Program-made: the position numbers and the translations under genes
Part shown: positions 10,863 through 20,191 of the stretch, in pieces
How the letters are laid out: each line of letters begins with the position of its first letter
Numbering within the stretch: the first letter of the stretch is position 1
Source of the DNA: Actinomortierella ambigua
Taxonomy: Eukaryota; Mortierellomycota; Mortierellomycetes; Mortierellales; Mortierellaceae
Reading direction: 5' to 3'
Assembly: GCA_016098155.1 (NCBI GenBank)
Contig: JAAAJB010000603.1
Coordinates: 1-20,851, forward strand
Length of the DNA stretch: 20,851 nucleotides
Notes under the pieces: model-generated
The model's database searches: none
Told to the model about the DNA's origin: nothing
The model's input: the letters and a program-made list of their open reading frames with translations, nothing else

Positions 10863-13451
10863 CTAACTCGCGGCGTCCTCGATGAAGAGAAGTTCAAACA
10901 TGTCCTCTACATTTCTTCGAAACTTGCAAGCTAGGTCCTCAAAGGCTATGAGTGTTAAAAAACATGACATACACCATTAAAAAGCATTGGTTAGCCACGA
11001 CCATCCCTATATACCACTAGCAACAAAACTAGTCATTCGTGCAGCGAGAACATACTGGTATCAGGTGCTGGGCCAATCAGTGTTTGGTCGTTCTGCAGGT
11101 GCTGCCGTGCCATGGGATTCATCCGCAGGTACTCGGTCCGGGCTACCGTGGCAGCCTTCCTAGCAGCCTCCTCGTCCTTCTCCACGATGTACAAGTCGCA
11201 CTTGGTGCACTGAGTGCAAGGCCCGGCAATGGCACGAAACTATTGTTTGGTGGAAATATATAACACCATTTGTGAGTCATACATCGTATTCTATCATGCG
11301 AACTATTCCAAAAAAAAAATAAAACTGTCGATGCTTCAAAGGTCGTTAAACACGTCATTACATGATTGCAAAAATGCTTGTATCCTTCTTCTCGAATATC
11401 CTTGCGACACAAGAAGCACATGACGTAGCCGCATGAGCACCGCATTTTGTTGCATCCAGACTCTTTCACAAAGGACAAGTTGCACTTGGGACACTAAGTT
11501 GACCAAGGTGAAAGACGCGTAAAGGAAATGTCATGAGAGAGAATGAAAGGGCATTAGAAACTTGATAAAGAAATCATCAATACTCCCCTCCCCCTGTTTT
11601 CCTCAAAGACAGAAGATGCGCACCGTTCGCTTGACAGCCTCTGTCATAGCTTTCTCGACCTGAAGGCGCAAGCCTTCCGCCAGGTTCTCATGGCACTTGT
11701 GGAACGGCTTGCGCTCCTGGGAGCAATTGAGACAGGATATACGGCCACAGCCTTTGCAATGGAACGCATTGCCTCGCCGACGGATCTGGATGTTGCGCAC
11801 CATCCCATTCACCACCTCTTGGAGATAGTCCCGCATAAACGTCATCGGAATGAGCGCCACGAGCAGCGGCACCAGAAGCAGGACGAGCACCAACGCGTGC
11901 ACAAGAAACCCCACGAGAAAGGTTGTGATGGACAACAGTGGTACGAGGACATGCGTCAGCCATGTCAGTGCCGAGACACCAAAGATTTCATCGTGTATCG
12001 ACGAGCGCAGTGTGCGATGCCATGGCAACCAGACCACGCGCAACTGCTCGTCGACCTCGGCGTAGTCACAGAACGGGCATCCGACCACCTCGAGGCCCGA
12101 GCGGTCAAGGTCGGCCTGGAAGGCGACCCGGGTATATTGCTCGTACATCGCCGGTGTTAGGGCGGATTCTAGCATGGCCTCCGAGAACAGAGCTTGACAA
12201 CCGGAGCCCTCAATGCACCGGATGGCATGGGCAAGGGTGTGTCCGCCTTGTCCTCCTCCTGCTAGAGCTGCTGCTCTTCCGCGTAATTCTCCTTGCCCAA
12301 AGAGGCCCTCCTGGACATAACGTTGGATACACTCCTTGCAGAACAGATGGCCCTCTTGACAGGCGGCCATCTCCTCAAAGCAAAAGTCGGAGAAGCAACA
12401 CCCACATTCGATGGTCTGGGCTAGGGTCCTGTATTGATCTGCATTGATCTTCTGGGCCATCGCTTGGTCCTGAGCCGATTGTTGGTCTCGCTCTCGTCGA
12501 TGGAGACTCGCCAGGCTGTCCAGAAACTCGGGTGGATCTTCGCCAGCCCTAGAGATCTTGGCCCGTTGGATAAAGGACAGGACATCTGAAAACCAGCGCG
12601 CCCACGAGTTTTCGGTCTCGAGCTGTAGTAGCCGGTCGTGTGTTCGTACATAATCAAAATTGTTCTCGGCCATCACGGCCTTGATCGTGCTCTTCCACAC
12701 CTTGGGAAACTCGTTGTATAGCTGGCGTCGAACGGACTTGATATACTCTGGGGACCGGATGTATTCCCAGGGTTCAATCAAAGGCTCTTGGCCAAAGTCA
12801 TCATCATCGTCGTCATTGCCGTCCTTGTTACCGACACTCTCTTTGCCTTTGATGGAGGGTGTGGAGGATGAAGACGATGAGGATAATGAAGAAGTGTGTC
12901 GCTGATGGCGACGATGCCGTTGCTGCTGATTTACATTAGGCAGTAGGCGTTGCGGCGGATATGGCGTGAAGAGATACGTGTCGAACATTGTATCCACAAC
13001 CTTGTAAAAGTGGCTGTGGTCGTGCTGCTGGATTTGGTGCCTCAGCCAGGTCAACTCGACCTCCGGAAAGAGTCGAACAATCCGTCGCATGACATGGTTT
13101 TTGGCTAGTGTTGAGTTGGGTGGAACACCCCGTGGTAGGGCAGGAAAGTGACCGAAATTAACGATGGCCATCTTGTTCAATACATTCCCGACGGCGTCGT
13201 TCGGGTAATACGATAGACAATGCCTCACATAGTTGGGGTCTGAGTGACGCGCAATATATGGGGGAAAAAAAAGTAAGGAGTGTCGTGAGAAAGATACACG
13301 AAAAGCGCACATGGGCTATTTTGTCCAGACGTTCAGGGCCTGCTTGTATGTCGACGAAGCGAGGCAAAGTAAGAACAAGATGCACATTTGACATGCCTGC
13401 ATGAGGGTACACTTCCAGGACGGCCGCAACCTGGGCCTCGCGGTCAGCCAT
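10863..13451 (-). CDS. RBR E3 ubiquitin ligase, RNF216/TRIAD3-like, with membrane segment
   Basis: Five exons on the minus strand: 13451-13298, 13239-11624, 11493-11362, 11239-11056 and 10945-10863, giving 722 residues. Residues about 108-137 (LFPEVELTWL) and 228-257 (EFPKVWKSTIKAVM) look like CUE-type helical modules. RING1 starts near C330 (CGCC...GHLFCKECIQRYVQEGLFG), the IBR at C439 (CPFCDYAEV), and RING2 at 591 with CPKC, the catalytic-type cysteine C604 in ESGCNKM, and CSCGYVMCFLC. KHFCNHFR and GPCTQCTKC follow, as in RNF216. RBR ligases pass ubiquitin through a thioester on that RING2 cysteine. Between the second and third IBR cysteines is a roughly 100-residue insert with about 47 strongly hydrophobic residues (473-519), suggesting two membrane helices. 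The intron 2 donor GTGCGC is weak but phase-correct; the first intron (donor GTATCT) is the least certain border. RNF216 relationship is strong, exact orthology is not proven. Confidence 0.9.
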
Positions 13452-14233
13452 GGAGCAGCACGGGAATGAGAGATGGGAAGCTGAATTCAGAGATAAATGG
13501 GAGGTTGAGTAGGGGGAGAGGTGGGAGAGAATGAGAGAGAGAATTTTTTGAGTGGTGGGTGTTGAGCCTACAAAGTGCAGTGTAGGAAGAAAAAAAAAAG
13601 GGGGGGGGGGAAAGACCACTGCCACGCCCCAACAAACACACACCACCCACACACACACACAATGCATACATCTTCCTCAGCCACCTACTTTGACTCTTAC
13701 CATTGGCCCCTTCGCGAAGGATAGGAACGGAATCTGAGGCTCATACTCTTCATGTCTGCTCACGGACCAGACCTCCTTTTCCTCACTGGGATCTCGACGG
13801 ACAAAGAAAGAATATCCTCCAATAGGGCGGAGATGAGGTTGATCTCCCCCCGTGAGCCCCCCCCTTGCTCTTCCCTCCTCCACATGCATGTGTCAATAAA
13901 CGAGTAGTTCTACTACAGTGTTGTCCGTCCTTGCTTCTCTGCCTCAAAGAGGTGTAGAGTGGCCAGGGGACCGACCAGTTACCGCCTTCTTGGCTCCTGC
14001 TATATTGTTAACTTGTCTAAATTATGCACAATACCCTCAACTTTGTATGGTCGTACAAAGGAGAGGGGGAGAGAGGGTGTGCTCAGGTGAATTATCAGCT
14101 CGTGAGTGAGTGAGTGAGCATGACGTTCTTTGGAGCACCGAAAAAAGAACAGAAACTAAACTTGCATGCTTGCATGTTAGAGGCTCTCTCTTTCTATTTT
14201 CTTTCATTGTCATTCCCTCCATTCACCACCTCC
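13452..14233. promoter_or_regulatory. Divergent intergenic region between the RBR ligase and DysF genes
   Basis: These 782 nt contain the upstream regions of two divergent genes. Visible simple sequence includes GA-rich tracts at about 13505-13545, an A-run followed by a G-run of about ten each at about 13590-13611, CA repeats at about 13635-13660, a C-run at about 13858-13863 and a GTGA/GAGT repeat at about 14101-14117. No gene is recognised. An in-frame ATG at 14120 precedes the chosen DysF start but translates to a T-rich, hydrophobic stretch more like a 5' leader. Confidence 0.45.
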
Positions 14234-16158
14234 ATGAACCCGGAACATTCAGCCACCACCAAACCACCCACATTCCCCGTCGTTGCACAACGCCCTCGTG
14301 CAGCTATTGCGCTCGCAGAACTCGACAAAGCACCAGCCGCCAAATCCCCTCAAAATGTAGATCCTTCTAAAAGCAGTGCCACCAATACCACCTCTCCAAA
14401 TCGTACCCACAATAGCGATGGTGGCAGCAACAAGGAGGACGAGGACAGCAGCGAGGATGGCCAAGGCTCCTCAGGCAACCTGCTTGCCCTTGCTGCCGAA
14501 AAGCGGGCCATCGACATCGCAGAGGACAAACTGCTGCCACCACCAACACCCAAGCAGGTGGTGTTGGACAAGGTTCAGGATCAAGAAACGTTTGCCAAAG
14601 TACAAGAAGAGTCTGAGGCAGCCCTCCAACAAAAGATGCGAGTGCTCCCCAAGCTGAACACCCTGAAAAAGACATTCACCATCAAAAACCCAGACCCGGC
14701 CCCTTCGGCCGCCATGTCCACCGTGACCTCCGACTCTTACTTCCCTTCAGCCGCAGGATCTAGCCAGCTCCCTTCACCGACTAACACCAGCCGCCCTTCG
14801 ACCCCAGGTCCCAGCGAGGGCGGCAAGGGAGGATTCCTCGACTCGATTGGCGATCGGATGCGGACGTTGGACAAGGGCACCTTCCGGAAACGGACCACGC
14901 GGCGAAAGAATAAGAAGGACATGGCCGACCCCGCCACACGCCTGATCCAGTTCAACGAGCCAAAACTGGTGGACAGCACCACGACACCAGGAGATTCTCG
15001 CTTTTTCCACTGCAAAGACGATCCAGAACCCGAGGGCGACTTTGCTTATGATTTCCTATACCAACACCAACGGGGCGCCTTCTTGCTCGGCACACCCATC
15101 TTTAGCGCCAAGTCACTGTTGCCTGTCGACCCACACGAGTGGACCGATGCCAAGTTTCGATCTTGTGGGCTAGATATCTCCAACTATGAGCTTCCAGACC
15201 CGAGCTGGGAGTGGGTGCATCGCAGCTGGCTGGTCGATATGACGGGTGATGTCGATGAGGATGGTTGGGAGTACGCCATGACCTTCCATGGATCCCCCTG
15301 GCACGGTAGCCATGAGATTTTCCGCTCGTTTTCACGGCGGCGCCGCTGGCTTCGGTTACGCAAGAAGAAGGTAAAAAAAGACTATCACAGTGGCAAGCAG
15401 TTACATGGATTCCATCATCAGTGCGGTGATTCTGTTTCCATCATTCTAGTCGCAAACTGGTGTCTTTGTTTTTTTTGCTTCCCATCTCTAACCCTCCTTG
15501 TCCGAAAAAAAAATCACGCAGGGCATTACCCGTGGTAGACCAGGCCAGCCGCCTCCGCGGGAGTATAATGAAGAGATCACACCCGTGGTATGGACCAAGG
15601 CCGACCTGTCTGGCAATTACCTCGATAGCCCATCCCCCTTCCCGCCTATCAACTATGAACTACCGCTGGAAACAGAGTCACCGATAGGTACATCCCGGGC
15701 CAACTACACTGGTTTGCTCAAGATTGGGTTGCCCGCCAAAGCTCTACGTGTCGATCTGTACAAGATCCTCAAGAAGGGTCATTCGGACCGACAAAAGCTT
15801 GCCCATCTGGCCGAATATGTTGTCCGATACCCTGGCGACTTTGAGGACATTGAGAATCGACTGGACGCTTACCTTTCTTTACTGGACTATGAGTCGTCGC
15901 GCCGTGAGATGCTAGTGGTAAGTGGAGAAAGAAAAGCGTACATGAAAAGCATGACACAAGATGAAAGAAAGGGCATAATATCACTCAAACTCTAAACCGA
16001 TTCCCCTCATCCCCCTCTACCTTTGTCCCCATGTATAGCTGCTCGCAACATATGGAAGGAAGGAGATGGTACTCAAAGCCATAAAGAAGCTCGAGTTTTA
16101 CTCGGACCAGAAAATGTTGGCCAAACAAGTCGACTCGAAAGCCACAGCGAAAGCATGA
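14234..16158 (+). CDS. DysF (peroxin/ferlin) domain protein, Mug65/Spo73-like
   Basis: Three exons: 14234-15370, 15522-15917 and 16039-16158, all in phase 0, giving 550 residues. The N-terminal 210 residues are low-complexity (Ser, Thr, Pro, Asp/Glu). A basic patch, FRKRTTRRKNKKD, lies near 217-230. The conserved part starts at about 268 with FLYQHQRGAFLLGTPIFSAK and SLLPVDPHEW. The N-terminal DysF half follows (WEWVHRSWLVDMTGDVDEDGWEY, about 325-350), then the C-terminal half (WHGS...FRSFSRRRRWLRLR, about 356-376). Paired DysF motifs occur in fungal Pex23/Pex30-class peroxins, in ferlins, and in Spo73/Mug65, where they act in membrane shaping such as prospore membrane growth. No convincing membrane helix is seen, so Mug65/Spo73-like fits better than a Pex30-class reticulon-homology peroxin. 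The C-terminal 170 residues look helical and are not recognised. The start ATG at 14234 is preferred; in-frame ATG 14120 would add 38 residues. Confidence 0.85.
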
Positions 16159-16332
16159 TGAGAGTTGCTATAGATTGCATAATTTGTGTATGCTATGAAT
16201 ACAAGGGATTTATTCCTGTCTGTGCGTGTGTGTAGCGCCGCGGGGTCGTGGTTGTTGTTGGCACGATTTCGAGATGGATTATGGATGGAATTGCGCAGAA
16301 AGATCCTGATAAAAAAAAGTAAGGGTATCGGT
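16159..16332. terminator. Short convergent 3' gap between DysF gene and SPC25
   Basis: The stop codons are 174 nt apart and face each other, so both mRNAs must end here or overlap. The segment holds TG and GTT repeats at about 16220-16260. No canonical AATAAA is visible on either strand. Confidence 0.35.
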
Positions 16333-17760
16333 CTATGATGATGATGAGGCCGTCCTTTGGGTATACTCCAGGAACATTTGGCGAACGTCCTTCAGGAACT
16401 GTCCCAGTGCGCGGCTCCGATTCAGCTGTGCAAGTGCTTGATCCAGGTGTGGAACGTCGGGTATACACTCAACCACTATCAATCAATCAGACAAGCAAAT
16501 CTTAGTAAAATAATCAGGCGGAGGAAATTTTTTGCTAGTAACTTTCAATCCTGCTCTCGATGAACTTACCATCGTAGTCATGCTGACTAGCATCCAATGT
16601 GATAGTGAACTCTTTGTTCCAATCCAAGGCATCGACGCGCGTAAATACAAACGCAATATGATCCTCTATATCGCCATGTATAGAGTAAAGTTTGGTGAGT
16701 ACAAATGTATGGCGTGGCGGGCATTACAAAAGACACCGTACCCAATGATCTTACCTTTGACGCCAACAATCCTCATAGCCCAATAACGTTCAAATGCCTC
16801 TAGCTCGGGTTTGTTCTTTGCTATCTGTTCCTTGAGGGCGCGTTGATGTGAATGAGCGGCTATGAGATTAAAGGTATATGCGTACGAGTTGAGATACGGG
16901 TGCCCACAAAACTATGCATGAAAGAAAAAAAAACACCACTTCGCCATCACGCCCTTTACCTTCGCGTCTAGCATTGACATCTTGCTGAAGAGTTGCAAGC
17001 TCAGCCTCGAGATCCGCCTTGCGTTGCTTCATGTCCTCGACCCGCGACGACAGCTCATGTACCGACTGCAGCACCTTTTCCTTTTCATCGCGCTCCTTTT
17101 TCAGTGCTATCAAAATATGTAGAGAGGGTGAATGTAAAGTAAGTATTGCCGTGTCGGCTACTAATTATTGGACCGCAAATCAAGGCATCATGATCCTGTA
17201 TGTTGGTCGTCCTCCTTCTCAGCCTTGAACATACTTGTTGCCAACTCCGCTTGCTTTGCCTGTGTAATCTGGAGCTCCTGTCGCAAAGCCTGCTCCTCCT
17301 CTAAGACACAAAATTGATAGGAAGAAAGAGGTGATGATTGAGTTGTCGCCTTCATGCAAGCAATATATATCCAGGTCGCGCAAAGATCAAGGACTCTCCC
17401 TCCTTCCTTCCTCAGGAGGACAAGACACATACCATGATATCTCGACGTCTGGACCTCGTTTGAATGCTTCTGTTCAAGAGTATGCTGCTTGATAGCGTTG
17501 ATCTTTGCGTCTAGCTCGAGCTCGGCATCTTGAATACGCTCAAGAAAGCCTTCAAAGTCATAGTCGAGCACAGGCAGAGGGCGCGATGGTAAAGCGAGGG
17601 GTGCGAGTGGAGCAGTCATGGGTCCAGTGGCAGATAAGCGTGTTGAAGTGGCGGTCCTATCTGCAGCTCCATTGGTTCCCACACCATACGATGAACGACC
17701 CATGAATGCATCAGAGAATCGCGCATCGGCTCCTGAGAATGAAGAAAGTCTTGCCGCCAT
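16333..17760 (-). CDS. SPC25: Kinetochore protein Spc25 (NDC80 complex)
   Basis: Six exons on the minus strand: 17760-17433, 17300-17235, 17106-16960, 16859-16755, 16665-16570 and 16475-16333, giving 294 residues with every junction in phase 1. After a Ser/Ala/Pro-rich N-tail of about 60 residues, residues about 65-200 form a heptad-rich coiled coil (QALRQELQITQAKQAELAT, KKERDEKEKVLQ, RKADLEAELATLQQDV). The C-terminal globular part has the Spc25 RWD-type pattern: YWAMRIVGVK, then HIAFVFTRVDALDWNKEFTI, LDASQHDYDVVECIPDVP, LNRSRALGQFLKDVRQMF. Spc25 pairs with Spc24; together they link the Ndc80-Nuf2 microtubule-binding rod to the inner kinetochore. Family members are usually about 220-250 residues, so the extended N-tail explains the extra length. 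The protein is recognised by domain order and the C-terminal motif spacing; sequence conservation in this family is low. Confidence 0.88.
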
Positions 17761-18453
17761 TTGAGAGAGGAAGGTCGAATGTCTTTGAGCTATGAGCAGT
17801 TCCCAGGTGAAGGTATATGTTCTCTAAGCCACCACGAATTTTGGAGGCAAGTTCCTTGAAGTTTAATCCTTTTCGGGGCAATTGACTGCATGCTCCTATG
17901 TTCTTGTATTCCAAGTTCTTACGTATTACATAACTGTACTATCGAGCAATTGACTTTGACCACAATCACTGGCTGGATCAGGTGCAGAGAGGGGAGAGAT
18001 CGCGTCGTTCGTTCTGTCGAACAACCTCCATCTCATCCACCTCCACCTCCTCCTCTATCTCCAATACCAGCGCATTGTTGAGTATTCTGGCTTCATTCGG
18101 TCGACGCTTAGAACTTTGAGCCGATGTCGACATCAATTTTATCCCATCTTTCTCTACCCTCACTGAACTCTCATCCCCTCGTCTCCAGCACCACCCGTAC
18201 CGGTATCAAGCATCCAACACCCTAGCATTCGGTTTGTCACTACGCCACAGCCTCTGTATCCAAAGTCGAAACGAAGTTTATTTGTTCGCTAAAGCATGTT
18301 CGATTACCAATGAAGGTGCTGTGTGTATGCACATGTTGCAAAAACATGCTAAGCAAAGAAGGAATGCACAAAGCAAAAGGAACAGCGAGGTAGGCAAACG
18401 TGCTGCTGCTCTCAGAGTAGTATGTTGGTTGCAAGCAAAATCCGGTTTAGCAA
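17761..18453. other. Gap between SPC25 and the CRN gene; possible small ORF at 17978-18133
   Basis: This 693-nt stretch should hold the SPC25 promoter and the 3' end of the CRN transcript. A minus-strand open frame from ATG 18133 to a stop at 17978 encodes about 51 residues with an acidic run (LEIEEEVEVDEMEVV). It has a basic start and mixed composition, but no family resemblance and no neighbouring exon that I can join to it. I record it only as a possibility. Confidence 0.3.
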
Positions 18454-20191
18454 TCATGCCGAGGACTTGACTCTCAGGAGGGAGTTTAAGGTCGCTTTCT
18501 CCTCGTATAGCTCGACCACATCCGCTGTGAAGTCTGAGAACCCAAAGTCGACAAAGTAAAACTTGGCGTTCGGACCATGGTCTTGCATGACGATATTCTC
18601 GAGTCGGATGTCGCCATGCACCACACCCAACTCATGGATAGCAGCCATCGCCTCCCGGATCTTGACCAGAGCAGAGTCATCCAAAAGCTCCTGACTGACG
18701 TCTGTTCCAACAGACTCGGTCACTAGTACCATCTCCACGCCATCGGCGACGCCAGCAAGCAACAGCTTTGGGATGTATCGCCCTTGAAGTGTTTGCAACT
18801 TCTTGTAAATCCTCGCCTCATTCTTGAGCTCCTCAGCAACCGAGTCTTCATTCCAGATATCGCACTTCTTGAGCACAACAGCACGACCTTGCCACAACGC
18901 TTTGTAGGTTCGTGCGCGTTCATTGTACGAGATCAGCTCCATCCCCTCAAAGTCAGGAAGGGCCACTCGATCCACGGTCCTGCATCGCCTCCGTTCATCG
19001 TTCTGTCGTGCATCTTTGAGCATTTGCTTTCTGTCTTCTTCCGTTGGAGGGTCCAGGGACCGGGCATCAGCGCTTGCCTCTCGAATGAACCACAAGTAGC
19101 ATTGCAGGAGAGTAGGTTGCTGACTTTTAGAGGCGATCGCAGGTGATATCATGAGATCATTCGGACCATGATCGCCTCGCTTCATGAACCATGTCTGTTC
19201 ATAAGTCGATAAAATGCCATATCGATATCCATTCAGTCGTATGTATCCATATATCTGGTGGACTGGATCCAATACGCCTCCTGCATTCCCAGACTGGTCC
19301 TGTGTCAGATAGTCTCCCACCAAATCCTCCGACCGCAAGATGGTAGGCAGCTTGATCACGATAGGGAATAGAACCGACTCCGCCAAATCTGGATCACTGC
19401 CCGCCCTCAGGCAGACTAGGTCAGGTTTGCCGCGCCTGAGCGTCAATATTTGGGTCGTCTCTGCATACGGAGGCAGGACTCTGACGGATCCGAAATCGTT
19501 CTTGAAAAGATCCTGGAGCATTGATTCGGAGTCAAATCGTCGGTCTTTCATGAACCGCGGACGTTCATATTTAGGAGTTGAGTCGAGCTCCATGCTAAGA
19601 ACACGATGCAAGATGTCCCAGCGTCGGGGTGACGGTGACAAGGAAGCAGCGCTGCGAGTCGAGATCTGTCCAGCGCTCCATTCTAGCTGTTCTCCAGCGA
19701 TAGCATCAGGCGGACACCGCAAGAAATCGAGCCTCCAAATAAGACCTATGATGATGATGCGCAGAAACGAGCACAAGTCTGAATAAGCTCATGTGGGCGG
19801 TGATCGTAGCTGATTCTGGAGATCAACAAGTAAAAAGCGTCTTGTTACCTGGTGCTGGTCGGGGGCGCTGGACGATGATGTTGATCGTTTCTTCCGGCAG
19901 TTCTTCGGAAAACACCTTGGAGAGGCGCGTCAATGGACTGAGTTTCTTCTTGTGGTCGCTGGTGATATTGTCGATCATGATGGAGGTCTCATCGCCATCT
20001 TCGGAGGTGGGGATGGAGACGTGCCAGAGAGTGAGATCTTTCGCGACGATCTTCTCAAACTGAGGCGATAATGCGATCTTGATGAGTGTCTTGAGCTCGT
20101 CGACAATAAGTACCGGGGATGCCTTGACGGAGAAAGCATTCAAAGAGGGCTCTCCATCGACGACGCAGACGATTCTCATATTGTCGGTCAT
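18454..20191 (-). CDS. Crinkler (CRN) effector: Ubl-like header, nuclease-like and protein kinase domains
   Basis: Two exons on the minus strand, 20191-19849 and 19778-18454, giving 555 residues; a second acceptor, giving an exon from 19745, is also in phase (544 residues). Residues 1-114 match the CRN ubiquitin-like header: MRIVCVVDGEP, VDELKTLIK, DLTLWHVSIP and a closing INIIVQRP where oomycete CRNs have HVLVxxP. The middle has the PD-(D/E)xK-like layout KPDLVCLR (D234) then FPIVIK (K257), with Val where the acidic residue is expected, plus YGYIRLNGYRYGILSTYE, typical of CRN nuclease modules. The C-terminus is a compact kinase: VVLKK (K418), HGDIRLEN (D504, N509), DFG (525-527), ending about 28 residues later as in other CRNs. 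No signal peptide is evident, which is common in fungal CRNs. CRNs are thought to act in host or competitor nuclei; target and role here are unknown. Confidence 0.87.

Noticed and set aside
11690..12447. Plus-strand open frames of about 156 and 169 codons opposite the RBR ligase exon
   Set aside because: They lie antisense to a well-supported coding exon with RING and IBR motifs, are His/Arg-rich and match no family. They are the expected shadow of GC-rich coding sequence.
13240..13311. GTGCGC donor at 13310 for the first RBR intron, by analogy with the same hexamer used at intron 2
   Set aside because: It leaves phase 0, and the acceptor ending at 13240 would then run into a stop within five codons. 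The GTATCT donor at 13297 keeps the frame open.
14114..14233. Upstream in-frame extension of the DysF protein from GTG 14114 or ATG 14120
   Set aside because: The added residues are hydrophobic and T-rich, fit a 5' leader, and precede a low-complexity N-terminus that starts well at ATG 14234. A start at 14120 cannot be fully excluded.
18454..19776. A stand-alone protein kinase gene starting inside the second CRN exon
   Set aside because: No ATG begins the frame near 19776, while a phase-compatible GT-AG intron joins it to a clear CRN header upstream.
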